Counted from the stretch's first letter, positions 1 through 8,302 are shown. The stretch: 34,318 nt of DNA from Desulfobacteraceae bacterium (GCA_003818505.1 RPRI01000043.1:1-34318); one strand, 5' to 3'. Program-made: numbers and translations. The notes: generated by a model not told the origin, from the sequence alone.

Positions 1-872
1 CGAAATTTTCCCTTTTTCACATGTTCGCTGAGACTTTGATTGGTGGCGCAGATAAACCTTATATCAACGGGTATCTCTGCGTTTCCTCCCACCCGCTGGA
101 TCTTTTTCTCCTGAAGGGCTCTTAAAAGCCTGGCCTGGGCCTCAAGGGAAAGATCGCCGAGCTCGTCCAGGAAAAGAGTCCCTTTATCCGCATATTCAAA
201 CTTGCCCAGGCTTTTCTGGACCGCCCCTGTAAACGAACCTTTCTCATGGCCGAACAGTTCGGATTCCACAAGGTTGGGGGATATTGCAGCGCAGTTCAAC
301 GTAACAAACCGCTCTTTGCGGCGCGGGCTCAAATTGTGTATATGTCTGGACAGAAGCTCTTTCCCCGTCCCGGATTCACCGGTTATCATAACTGCGGCAT
401 CGGTTCCGGCAACCATTGCGGCAAGATCCATGACCTTTATCATCTTTTCGGCGGCGTACACGATATCTTTTTGGATTTCCCTCTTAAGATTCATGTTTTC
501 GGCCATAATGCGCGACAGGCCGAGCGTCCGTTCCACGGTCAGCAGGATACGAGCCTCTTCGAAAGGCTTGATAATATAGTCAACAGCCCCCTGTTGCATG
601 GCTTCCACGGCCGACTCCACTGTGGCAAACGCTGTGATGAATATCACGGGGTAGGGAATTTCCATCTCCATGATCTTTTTCAGAAGTTCTACCCCGTCCA
701 TCCGGGGCATCTTTATATCCGTTATGATCATATCGAATGGCGCGGCTTTGATCATCTCCAGGGCTTCCACGCCATCTCCCGCCTGGTCTACATGGTACCC
801 CCTTCTGCTCAGCATGATTGAAAGCAGGTGCCTCATTCTCTTTTCATCGTCAACTATCAGTATATTCGCCAT
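1..872 (-). CDS. NtrC-family sigma-54-dependent response regulator (3' end beyond window)
   Basis: Only the first 290 residues are in the window; the gene continues past the left edge. Reading from ATG at 872, the receiver domain (about 1-115) has the acidic pair D8/D9, phospho-acceptor D52, T80 and K102. An AAA+ sigma-54 interaction domain follows, with Walker A GESGTGKE (165-172), the sigma-54 contact loop as GSFTGA (212-217; Ser where most members have Ala) and Walker B GTLFLDELGD (231-240). The C-terminal DNA-binding domain is not visible. It should activate RpoN promoters on phosphorylation, most likely by the kinase at 2101-3480, which lies upstream on the same strand. About 1.2 kb of repeats and a GIY-YIG gene intervene, so co-transcription is uncertain. 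Its N-terminus resembles AtoC/ZraR-type regulators more than PrsR of PEP-CTERM systems. Function is firm; target genes are unknown. Confidence 0.95.
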   Translation of the reverse strand, partial: MANILIVDDEKRMRHLLSIMLSRRGYHVDQAGDGVEALEMIKAAPFDMIITDIKMPRMDGVELLKKIMEMEIPYPVIFITAFATVESAVEAMQQGAVDYIIKPFEEARILLTVERTLGLSRIMAENMNLKREIQKDIVYAAEKMIKVMDLAAMVAGTDAAVMITGESGTGKELLSRHIHNLSPRRKERFVTLNCAAISPNLVESELFGHEKGSFTGAVQKSLGKFEYADKGTLFLDELGDLSLEAQARLLRALQEKKIQRVGGNAEIPVDIRFICATNQSLSEHVKKGKF

Positions 873-893
873 AGCGTCCCTCACTCCCGTCAC

Positions 894-933
894 GAGAGCT
901 TTGAATATCTTCCATTCGGGTTTGGCAGGGGTG
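894..933. repeat. Short dispersed repeat, copy A (partner at 13537-13574)
   Basis: A stretch of about 40 bp beginning GAGAGCTTTGAATATC and containing CCATTCGGGT closely matches 13537-13574, which lies in the gspH leader region. Here it falls between the start of the response regulator gene and the REP-like cluster. Function is unknown. Confidence 0.4.
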
Positions 934-1509
934 ACGCGTCTTACTGGATACCGGCCTTCGCCGGTATGACAATCATTGGTGACGCACCGGTATGACAATC
1001 ATCGGTGATGCGCCGCATGCGCCTTCACTTCCCCTGCCCCGTCATCCCGGCTTTCCCCTGCCTCGTCACCCCGGCGGATGCCGGGGTCCAGTGTTTTACT
1101 GGTTCCCGGCATCCGCCGGGACGACGTCTGGATACTGTCCCGGTTTTCACCGGGGGCCAGCGTCTTACTGGATACCGGCCTTCGCCGGTATGACAATCAT
1201 TAGTGATGCGCCGGTATGACAATCATAATCGTCGCCCCGCATGCGCCTTCACTTCCCCTGCCCCGTCACCCCGGCGGATGCCGGGGTCCAGTGTTTTACT
1301 GGTTCCCGGCATCCGCCGGGACGACGTCTGGATACCGCCCCGGTTTTCACCGGGGGCCAGCGCCTTACTGGATACCGGCCTTCGCCGGTATGACAATCAT
1401 TGGTGATGCGCTGATATGACAATCATTGGTGACGCGCCGGTATGACAATCATCGGTGATGCGCCGGTATGACAATCATTGGTAACGCACCGGCATGACAA
1501 TCATAATCG
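931..1509. repeat. REP-like palindromic and 26-bp tandem repeat cluster, part 1
   Basis: The unit TACTGGATACCGGC-CTTC-GCCGGTATGACAATCAT recurs; its core ATACCGGC/GCCGGTAT is a perfect inverted repeat around a CTTC loop. Between the palindromes runs a 26-bp tandem unit, GGTGATGCGCCGGTATGACA plus ATCATT, with small variations; about four copies occupy 1403-1509. A larger unit of about 180 bp is directly duplicated: copy one is roughly 1014-1219 (with a short internal insertion) and copy two roughly 1238-1420. The region has no convincing gene, and the short open frames here are translated repeats. The cluster continues at 1806-2098 after the GIY-YIG gene. Confidence 0.85.
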
Positions 1510-1800
1510 TTAAATAATCACAGGATAAAGGTCCTGCCAGTTCGGGTTAGTAGTCTCAATCAATCTCAGTTTCCACTGTCGCTTCCATTCTTTCAGTTGC
1601 TTCTCTCGATTGATAGCGGAATCCATGTTTTCGTACAGCTCATACCAAACCAGTTGGTGAACACTATAACGTTTCGTGAACCCTTCTACCACATTATTCT
1701 TGTGCTCCCATACCCTCTTCACAAGGTCGGAGGTAACACCAATGTAAAGAGTTCCATTTCTTTTGCTCGCCAGAATGTATACCGCCGGTCGTTTATTCAC
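1510..1800 (-). CDS. Small GIY-YIG domain nuclease (COG2827/YhbQ-like)
   Basis: This 96-residue protein is a single GIY-YIG domain. The signature is present as VYILASKRNGTLYIGVTSDL (residues 7-26), with the conserved Arg in LVKRVWEHK and the Glu in NREKQLKEWKR as expected for the metal-dependent nuclease fold. The start is a GTG at 1800; the ORF fills the gap between two blocks of REP-like repeats almost exactly. Stand-alone members of this family are predicted endonucleases of unknown cellular role. Because the gene is embedded in palindromic repeats, a relationship with the spread or processing of those repeats is conceivable, but this is inference from position only. No operon partner is evident, and the spacing to the kinase and response-regulator genes looks like a later insertion. 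Confidence 0.88.
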   Translation of the reverse strand: MNKRPAVYILASKRNGTLYIGVTSDLVKRVWEHKNNVVEGFTKRYSVHQLVWYELYENMDSAINREKQLKEWKRQWKLRLIETTNPNWQDLYPVII

Positions 1801-1805
1801 TCGTT

Positions 1806-2098
1806 TTTACCTGGATACCGCCCCGGTTTTCACCGGGGCCTATCGTCTTACTGGATACCGGCCTTCGCCGGTATGACAATCATTGTTGATGCGTCTTACT
1901 GGATACCGGCCTTCGCCGGTATGACAATCATTAGTGATGCGCCGGTATGACAATCATTAGTGATGCGCCGGTATGACAATCATTGGTGACGCGCCGGTAT
2001 GACAATCAGGGGTGATGCGCCGGTATGACAATCATTGGTGACGCACCGGTATAACAATCATAATCGTCACCCCGCATGCCCCGGCATGACGAAGCGGG
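1806..2098. repeat. REP-like palindromic and 26-bp tandem repeat cluster, part 2
   Basis: This continues the 931-1509 cluster on the other side of the GIY-YIG gene. Two further copies of the ATACCGGC-CTTC-GCCGGTAT palindrome occur near 1852-1876 and 1901-1923, followed by five or so 26-bp units containing GCCGGTATGACAATCATT. It ends only a few bases before the histidine kinase stop codon at 2101. Confidence 0.85.
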
Positions 2099-2100
2099 GG

Positions 2101-3480
2101 CTATGTCACCGGTATTTCCACCCTGAACAGCGCGCCCCCTTCCATCCTGTTCTCCGCGCTGATGACGCCGCCATGCGCCATAATCGCCTGGGAGGCATAG
2201 GCAAGCCCCAGGCCGGCGCCTTTTGCGCGCATTGTAAAAAAAGGATTGAATATCTTATCAATATTTTCAGGGGCAATCCCTTCTCCATCATCAGCTATCT
2301 CTATTGTCCAGGCATCGGCCAGTCTGGCCGCCTTAACCTGCACCACGCATTTGTCTTCGTTTGACTCAAAGGCATTTTTTATGACATTGCCGATTGCCCG
2401 GATAAGCAGATCGGGGTCCACGCGCGCATAACAGGGGTCGGATGGGATATGAGACCTTATTTCACACGGCGTTCCGTTTTTCTGAAGTTCAAATCTCGTT
2501 ACAATCTCTCTCAGCAGGTCGTTCAAATCCGTTCTACGAAAAGAGGGCGCGACGGGACGGGCAAATGTCAGGAAGTCTCCGATCAGGCGGTTCAAACGCA
2601 TGATCTCATCCTCGATATAAAAGATCATGGTGTTGTCGGAGGAGAGGGCGAAATCCTTTTTCAGGACATCAACCGAACTCTTTATTATGCTCAGGGGATT
2701 TTTAAACTCGTGCGCGATTATCATCGAGAATTTCCCCATCTCGGCCAATGTCTTCTGCCGCCTCATCTGCTCATTGGCTTCTTCAAGGGACTTCCTGTTC
2801 CTCTCTAAAGAATCCAGCATGACATTGAAAACCATTGCAAGCTCTCTTGTCTCGGGCAGACTTCCCGGCAGCGCCCGCAAATTGAGATCTCCCTGAGTCA
2901 CCCTCCTGGCCGCCTGGGCCAATTCTTTTACCGGCGCCACCAGGGAACGGGAGATGAAGTAGAAGATCAGAACCGCCAGGCAGGTTAGGCCGCCTGCGAG
3001 CCAGATAAAGTAGGTCGCCATCGTCGCCCAGAGCTGGTCTATGCCCTCCGTGCTGTAGATAATTCGCACCTTTCCTATCAGGCTGCCTTCTGATTCCTCA
3101 TTATATTCAAAGGCCTTGCTTTCTTCCCATGACTCCGTCAGAAGAACCGGGGTTTCCATGATATGAAACGGACCGGAAACCGCCTCAGGTATCTTTATGA
3201 GTTCCTGGTCATGGCGGTCCAGTATTGCAACCCCGACCACATCCTTTTCAGACATGAGATTAACGGCCAGTCTGTGTAACATGGCCCTGTCGTCGATAAG
3301 TATACCCAGTTCCGCGGTAAGCGCAAGATACTTTGCCAGAAATGAAATGTGCTCTACAAACCGCTTCTGTGCGAACTGGTGCGCAATATTCGCCCCTATA
3401 TATCCCAGGGAAAATGTGGTTGCGCTGATCAGCAGAAAGGCGGCCAGCAAAATTCTTACATGGATGCCCGGATTTCTCAT
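2101..3480 (-). CDS. Membrane sensor histidine kinase with HAMP domain
   Basis: The protein has 459 residues. A transmembrane helix (about 9-30) and a second (about 157-178) bracket a periplasmic sensor region of about 125 residues. A HAMP linker follows (about 180-232), then a HisKA domain whose phospho-accepting His257 lies in IIAHEFKNPLSII, and a HATPase_c domain with an N-box (NVIKNAFES) and glycine-rich boxes (DDGEGIAPENI, GAGLGLAYA). It should autophosphorylate and pass phosphate to a response regulator, most plausibly the NtrC-type protein downstream at 1-872. The start ATG overlaps the stop of the upstream binding-protein gene as ATGA (3477-3480), so the two are translationally coupled and likely act together. 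The periplasmic domain is not one I recognise by family. Confidence 0.95.
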   Translation of the reverse strand: MRNPGIHVRILLAAFLLISATTFSLGYIGANIAHQFAQKRFVEHISFLAKYLALTAELGILIDDRAMLHRLAVNLMSEKDVVGVAILDRHDQELIKIPEAVSGPFHIMETPVLLTESWEESKAFEYNEESEGSLIGKVRIIYSTEGIDQLWATMATYFIWLAGGLTCLAVLIFYFISRSLVAPVKELAQAARRVTQGDLNLRALPGSLPETRELAMVFNVMLDSLERNRKSLEEANEQMRRQKTLAEMGKFSMIIAHEFKNPLSIIKSSVDVLKKDFALSSDNTMIFYIEDEIMRLNRLIGDFLTFARPVAPSFRRTDLNDLLREIVTRFELQKNGTPCEIRSHIPSDPCYARVDPDLLIRAIGNVIKNAFESNEDKCVVQVKAARLADAWTIEIADDGEGIAPENIDKIFNPFFTMRAKGAGLGLAYASQAIMAHGGVISAENRMEGGALFRVEIPVT

Positions 3481-4607
3481 GGCCCCGCCTCCATGGATGG
3501 AGATTTCTTTTCAGGAACGGTAATCCCCAGTTTATCGAAGACCCGAAGGTTCATCCATACGTGAAAGAGAGGGGTCTCTTTTTCACAGGCTTTTCCCATC
3601 AGCACGCCGGCCGCCATCCGGCCGGTCTGCCTTCCGACTTCTTCATAATCGAATATAAAAGCCAGAGCGGCGCCGCTTTCATAAAAAAAACGATTATAGC
3701 CTATTACGGGGATTTTCTTGAATAAGGCGTCTTTAATAATATACTGTACGATACTTTCCGATATGACCGTTTGATCGGGGATAAGCCACAGGGCATCGAT
3801 ATTTTCCCAATTTTGTTTCAGAACAGCGGGAATATCTTTTTTGGATGACACCTTAAGCGGAACAATTTTCAAGTCACGGGAAGGGGCCTCAGCAGAGGCT
3901 TTCATGAAAAACTCAGAATTGTACCGAGGGTCGTAGAGGAGACCGAGACGTTTGCCGGCCGTGAGACCCTGGGCAATCATCTCAAGCTGTCTTTTCGCGG
4001 GGATATCCAGGGGAACTCCACATGCGGTCTCGGCCTGGCCGGATACGGCGGGAGGATTTAAGATCATGGAATACAGCCAGGCGGTTTTTTCCAGTGCAGG
4101 CTCTTCCCGGGTCAATCTGACGGCTTCCGGACCGAAGGCAACGAAGAGATCGAACTTTTCTCCGGTAAGAGTCTGAATGAGAACATCCCGGCTTTTACCC
4201 TTGAACTTTTCGAGCGAGAATACCTGGACTTTGGCGCTCGAGATTTCCGAGAGAACCGCGCTCATTCCTTCCACGGCTTCAACATACGGCCTGATGTCCC
4301 GTGAGACCAAAATCGCCACATTCGGCGCGCGGAACTCATCGCCCTGCAAAGCCTGCAAGGCGTCAGCCCACAGGAAAACCGAACAAAGCGCCGCTAAAAG
4401 CAACCGTCCAAAAAAGGTGAGACCTTTGCATAACTCCCCCTTTTGCCCGATTACTGCGTCAGGCTCAAATTTAAATCCTCGAAATACTCCATGTATTCCT
4501 GTGGTTGAAATTATCGCCTTCCTTGTACTTGGCCAAATTTGGATGTTCTTCAAAGGTCTCAAGGCATATGGCATTCCATGCGTGCGGAAAATAGCAGATT
4601 TCCTCAT
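3477..4607 (-). CDS. ABC-type periplasmic substrate-binding protein (ABC_sub_bind/TrpX-like), 5' end overwritten by a MITE
   Basis: The last 300 or so residues match the PF04392-type solute-binding fold: a first lobe from RAPNVAILVSRDIRPYVEAV, a GLLYDPRYNSEFF segment, and a second lobe with NIDALWLIPDQTVIS and IPVIGYNRFFYESG. A hydrophobic signal-like stretch (GRLLLAALCSVFLWADALQA) lies at residues 65-84 of the open frame, not at its start. The preceding 48 or so codons are encoded entirely by the MITE at 4418-4561, so the original start has probably been displaced. Candidate starts are the ATG at 4607, or a TTG at 4403 just inside the native sequence; neither has a good ribosome site. No permease or ATPase gene is adjacent. 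The ATGA overlap with the kinase suggests a ligand-sensing partner. Family assignment is firm; the start is not. Confidence 0.82.
   Translation of the reverse strand: MRKSAIFRTHGMPYALRPLKNIQIWPSTRKAIISTTGIHGVFRGFKFEPDAVIGQKGELCKGLTFFGRLLLAALCSVFLWADALQALQGDEFRAPNVAILVSRDIRPYVEAVEGMSAVLSEISSAKVQVFSLEKFKGKSRDVLIQTLTGEKFDLFVAFGPEAVRLTREEPALEKTAWLYSMILNPPAVSGQAETACGVPLDIPAKRQLEMIAQGLTAGKRLGLLYDPRYNSEFFMKASAEAPSRDLKIVPLKVSSKKDIPAVLKQNWENIDALWLIPDQTVISESIVQYIIKDALFKKIPVIGYNRFFYESGAALAFIFDYEEVGRQTGRMAAGVLMGKACEKETPLFHVWMNLRVFDKLGITVPEKKSPSMEAGP
4418..4561. mobile_element. MITE-like element, family 1, copy a (144 bp)
   Basis: The ends are TGAGACCTTTG and CAAAGGTCTCA, a perfect 11-bp inverted repeat that extends imperfectly inward. 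A 3-bp direct repeat, AGG, flanks it (4415-4417 and 4562-4564). The interior is nearly identical to the copies at 8318-8536 and 16831-16974. It has no coding capacity. It lies inside the reading frame of the binding-protein gene upstream of the signal-like segment, so it supplies its N-terminal codons or removed the original start. Confidence 0.88.
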
Positions 4608-4645
4608 ATCAGGCAGTTTGAACTTAACGTGCCGTGACTATTCAG

Positions 4646-4739
4646 GCACAAAGAGACAAAGGCACATAGGCACAAAGAGACAAAGGCACATAGGCAGAGA
4701 AAGACAAAGGCACATAGGCGCAGAGAGACAAAGGCATAG
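4646..4739. repeat. 24-bp tandem repeat (about four copies)
   Basis: The unit GGCACAAAGAGACAAAGGCA plus CATA occurs at 4646-4669 and 4670-4693 exactly, then at 4694-4717 and 4718-4739 with changes. A related sequence in the opposite orientation, rich in TTTGTGCCT, appears near 4927-4963. The 4608-5108 interval between gspD and the binding-protein gene holds only these repeats, a right-end fragment of MITE family 1 (about 4909-4924, CTTCAAAGGTCTC) and a TTGAACCC-rich stretch at about 5060-5095. I see no gene in it. Confidence 0.75.
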
Positions 4740-5108
4740 GCGCAAAGTCGTAGGGATACGATTTGGAATGCAGGACACAACCTGTCCGGCTTCCCGGCCG
4801 GCAGGCAACATCCTGTCTAAAAATCTTGGTTAATCAATGCGTTGTCCAGGACACTCGCAGTAACTGTTTACCCACATAAAACAGCGAAGAGCCAACTTAA
4901 ACAACTCATGCTCTTCAAAGGTCTCTCGACTTTGTGCCTTTGGTACTCTGTGCCTTTGTGCCTACCTGATTAGTTACAACTTGCTTAATCTTTTCGGAGT
5001 TTTCATCGGGGAGGTTAAGATGATGCTAAAAGCTCTGATAAAATCATTAGAAAACAAACAGTTGAACCCTCGAATCCTTGAACCCTTGAACCCTTTCTTC
5101 CGGTTACT

Positions 5109-7565
5109 TTACCTCAAATTGGTTACAACACTTCCTATCTTCTTCCTGAACTCTTCGCTGACTGCATCCACATCATCCAGACTGGTAATCACGCGCGGGG
5201 TAATCATGACGATCAGTTCTGACTTGGATACGCTTTTTGTCTCCGTTCCAAACAACCACCGGAGGAATGGGATCTGGACCAGCAAGGGCACACCGGTCGC
5301 CGCGTCGCTATCTTTGCTGCTGATCAGCCCTCCAATGACGATCGACTGATTGTGTTTTACAGTTAAAGAGGTCGCTATTTTCCTTTTGTTGAAGGAATAA
5401 TAATCCTTGTCGGCTACCTTGAGAAGTTCGCCTACATTGCTTACCTCCTGGGTGATATCCATGGTTACCAGGCCGTATTCACTTATATGAGGCGTGACGT
5501 CAAGGATCACACCGGTATTCCGGTACTCGACCTTGGTTTCCAGCACGTTCTGTCCGGTAGTCTGTATCGTGTAGCTCGTGCTGGGTATCGGCACCTCCGT
5601 GGTCACGTCAATCTTGGCCTGTTTATTATCGGAGGCAAGAACACTCGGGGAGGATAGGATATTTAGTTTGCTGTCCTGCGCAAGGGCATGCAGAGCGACC
5701 TGCCATTTTTCCGACAGACCCAGGACGTATTGAAGACCGGAGGCGCCTATAGTGGCGCTGAGAGAATCGATATCGGTCCAGTTTTCTTTTTTAAAGTTCC
5801 ATTCTACGCCCAATTCTGTTCCCTTGCCCAGGGATATCTCAGCAATGACCACCTCGATCAGCACCTGCCGCGGGAGGACATCAAGACGTTCAAGAATCTT
5901 TTCAACGATCTGATAATCTCCGGCGGAAGCCTCAATAATCAACGCGTTTCGTATAGGATCCGCCGTAATCCTTATGTCTCCCCGCAAGGTAACCGAGGGT
6001 CCCGTCTCCGTTGTAGACGATGCCGTTGATGCGGCCGGTGATGCTGATGCGGCCGGCGTCTTTTTCTCCGTGCCGCCCTTGGCGAACGGATTCGTGGGCA
6101 CACTTTCCTTTCCGGCGCTCTTTGTGATTTCTCCGCCTTTGCCGAAAATTGATTTCAATATGTCGCCAAGTTCGGTGGCCATCCCGTTTTTAACCGAGTA
6201 GATATGGATCTGCGGCTGGGCGCCTTCGCTCGGGACATCCAGTTTACGGATGAATTCATCCACCCGGCCAAATATGTCAGGCCCCGAACTGACTATAAGC
6301 AGGGAATTCATGCGGTTGATGGGAATAAACTTAACATCGTCTTTACTGCCTGCGGACAAAGATAATACTTCCCTGAGTAATTTTACGGCGTCTTCGGCGC
6401 TTATGTTTACAAGTGTGTAAAATCGATAGTTTATCTTCTCGAACACACTTACATCGAACACCTCAAGCAGCTTCAATACCTTAAAGATATTGATTCCCTT
6501 ATCAACAACCATCAGGGTATTCGAACCTCCTTCCGAGATAATCGTTCCGTCAGCGGAGACGAAAGGGGTTATCACCTTGGTCACTTCCTGGGCTGATATG
6601 AATTTAAGGGGTATGATCTGTACAACAATTCTTTCCTCGGGGGGAATATCTTTCACCTCCCTGCCGATCCTGAAGGAAATCGGCATTCGCGAAGCGTCTT
6701 TGAGCTTTGATATCCGGTAAAGATTTCCCTCCTTGACGGCTGCCAGGCCGTTCACCTCCAGAGTCTGATAAAAGATGGGGAAAATGTCTTCCGTCCTCAG
6801 AAGACCGGCCGTGTGGATCGTCACTTTCCCGCTCACAGTCTGGTCAATAATGTAGTTGATTTTTAATAGATCGGCCATAGTCCTGATCACCGAATAGAGG
6901 TCGGCATCGTCAAAATCGAAGCTGATCTGGCCGGTATTCGCAGGAGCCTTGTTCAATTGCCCAGCAGGCGCGGGAGCGGGCCCGGCCGGTTCGTTCCTGA
7001 GCGCAGGCGGAGCATCCGGAGCTTTGACTACCGGTATTAAAGGCACAACAGGCTCTGCCTGCCCGGTGACGGGCGCGCCCGATTCTTTCTCCTCCCCCTT
7101 TATTGCCCTCTTCACATAACCAAATGGCGTGGAAGTGATTTCAAACTGCCCTTTCTTATCCACATAGGTCTTTTCCGCCGGCTTTTCAGCCGCCCCGGAA
7201 GCTTTTACGCCGCCATCCGCCCCTGCCGTCTTGAGCGCGGGCGGAGCATCCGGAGCTTTTACCGCCGGGACCGGCGCAACTACAGGCTCTACCTGAGCGG
7301 GGGCGGGCGCGCTCGACTCTGTATCCGCTTTCTTTACTGCCCGCTTCATAGAACCGAATGGCGTGGTCTTGATTTCAAACCGCCCGTTCTTATCCGCCGG
7401 GGTCTTCTCTGCCGGTTTTTCAGCCGTTCCGGCAGCTTTTACGCCGCCATCCGCTTCCGCCTTGACGCCGTCATCCTTGATCCGGGTTGCCTGTCCCGCG
7501 CAACCCGTAACAAAAGAGACGGCAAAAAGCAGCGCAAAAAAAATGATTACTATAGCTCGTTTCAT
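5109..7565 (-). CDS. gspD: GspD, type II secretion outer-membrane secretin
   Basis: At 818 residues this is long for GspD. The signal peptide ends in a lipobox (SFVTGC, Cys22), predicting a lipoprotein secretin. Residues about 38-190 form a Pro/Ala-rich linker made of two copies of a 78-residue unit. Each copy contains F-E-I-x2-TPFG-x2-KRA (at 63-76 and 141-154), the same motif that ends GspC. The N0 domain starts near 213 (ISFDFDDADLYSVIRTMADLL) and is followed by N1-N3 domains, with a Ser/Thr/Ala-rich insert in N3 (about residues 495-535). The C-terminal secretin domain includes VLASDNKQAKIDVTTEVPI, VEYRNTGVILDVTPHI and VPLLVQIPFLRWLFG. It forms the outer-membrane channel for folded proteins. 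It is the last gene of the operon; its ATG at 7565 lies five bases after the gspC stop. Confidence 0.97.
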   Translation of the reverse strand: MKRAIVIIFFALLFAVSFVTGCAGQATRIKDDGVKAEADGGVKAAGTAEKPAEKTPADKNGRFEIKTTPFGSMKRAVKKADTESSAPAPAQVEPVVAPVPAVKAPDAPPALKTAGADGGVKASGAAEKPAEKTYVDKKGQFEITSTPFGYVKRAIKGEEKESGAPVTGQAEPVVPLIPVVKAPDAPPALRNEPAGPAPAPAGQLNKAPANTGQISFDFDDADLYSVIRTMADLLKINYIIDQTVSGKVTIHTAGLLRTEDIFPIFYQTLEVNGLAAVKEGNLYRISKLKDASRMPISFRIGREVKDIPPEERIVVQIIPLKFISAQEVTKVITPFVSADGTIISEGGSNTLMVVDKGINIFKVLKLLEVFDVSVFEKINYRFYTLVNISAEDAVKLLREVLSLSAGSKDDVKFIPINRMNSLLIVSSGPDIFGRVDEFIRKLDVPSEGAQPQIHIYSVKNGMATELGDILKSIFGKGGEITKSAGKESVPTNPFAKGGTEKKTPAASASPAASTASSTTETGPSVTLRGDIRITADPIRNALIIEASAGDYQIVEKILERLDVLPRQVLIEVVIAEISLGKGTELGVEWNFKKENWTDIDSLSATIGASGLQYVLGLSEKWQVALHALAQDSKLNILSSPSVLASDNKQAKIDVTTEVPIPSTSYTIQTTGQNVLETKVEYRNTGVILDVTPHISEYGLVTMDITQEVSNVGELLKVADKDYYSFNKRKIATSLTVKHNQSIVIGGLISSKDSDAATGVPLLVQIPFLRWLFGTETKSVSKSELIVMITPRVITSLDDVDAVSEEFRKKIGSVVTNLR

Positions 7566-7570
7566 ACTGT

Positions 7571-8302
7571 TTATTCTATCCTTCGCTTGATTGTTCCAAA
7601 AGGCGTTTTGATGATTTTAAATTCACCCGACGGCGCGCTTTTTCCTTCCACAGTTTTAGATGCAGGCGGTTCCGCGCCCGGTTTCGCTGCGGGTGGTTCC
7701 GCGCCCGGTTTCGGGGTGTCCGCCGCCGGTCCTGTTGCAACCACCGCTGGCGATGCCGCCTTTTCCGCAACAATTATTTGTCTTGCCGGTTTGTTCTTGT
7801 CATATAAAAGAATTTCGTGCTTATTAGCGCCGTCAGTAAGGATAATCCTGTCTTTCCGGATCTCAGCCACACTTAGATTCCCCATTGTGTCGCCTACCTT
7901 TACCCATTTCTCTTTGGCTCGAGACTGCCCGGCCGCCGGTCCGGATTCGGGATTAGTGATCAGGGCCTGTTTGCGTTCACCCGTTAAAACGACTCCGTAC
8001 AGAAAAATCATCTTCTCTGAAATATTGAGCGGCCCCGGTTTCAATTCTGCCGGAAGAGACTCGGATCTGCTCGAAGAAAAGAGGTTCTTACCCGCCACTA
8101 TTTCATAGGTGGGTTCGGGAGTCATCGCCCTCTCTATAATCTTTTTCCCGGACTGGGACTTCTCGGGACTTTTGCCGGCCTGTATCTCCGGAATCATTTC
8201 GTCGCCTTTGAACCAGACATTAAAACTCATTATTCCAAAGAAGACGACGAAAACCGCTATTGTAATATTAATCAGCCATGTTTTTGAAAATGTTTGGAAC
8301 AT
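7571..8302 (-). CDS. gspC: GspC-type inner-membrane protein of the type II secretion system
   Basis: The protein has 243 residues. A single N-terminal transmembrane helix (about 10-30) leads into a periplasmic homology region (about 68-172: KNLFSSSRSE ... LYGVVLTGERKQALI ... WVKVGDTMGNLSVAEI), the part of GspC that contacts the secretin N0 domain. No PDZ domain follows. Instead there is a Pro/Ala tail with the near-repeat KPGAEPPA, then a terminal motif EFKIIKTPFGTIKRRIE (227-243) that also occurs twice in the GspD linker. The chosen ATG at 8302 follows GAGGAAGG by seven bases; an ATG nine bases upstream overlaps the ribosome site. A MITE of family 1 fills the gap back to gspM. The role in linking the inner-membrane platform to GspD is family knowledge. 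Confidence 0.88.
   Translation of the reverse strand: MFQTFSKTWLINITIAVFVVFFGIMSFNVWFKGDEMIPEIQAGKSPEKSQSGKKIIERAMTPEPTYEIVAGKNLFSSSRSESLPAELKPGPLNISEKMIFLYGVVLTGERKQALITNPESGPAAGQSRAKEKWVKVGDTMGNLSVAEIRKDRIILTDGANKHEILLYDKNKPARQIIVAEKAASPAVVATGPAADTPKPGAEPPAAKPGAEPPASKTVEGKSAPSGEFKIIKTPFGTIKRRIE

Noticed and set aside
246-821. 191-residue plus-strand ORF
   Set aside because: It is antisense to the clear NtrC-type response regulator.
1-872. Assignment as PrsR, the PEP-CTERM regulator
   Set aside because: Its receiver and partner kinase (HAMP type, not GAF type) look like a general NtrC/AtoC pair; no feature specific to PrsR could be seen in the part present.
931-2098. Possible CRISPR array
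   Set aside because: Units are 26 bp tandem or palindromic with no unique spacers of even length and no cas genes; it looks like REP-type repeat DNA.
4177-4833. 218-residue plus-strand ORF
   Set aside because: It is antisense to the binding-protein gene and then runs through the MITE and the 24-bp tandem repeat; no family features.
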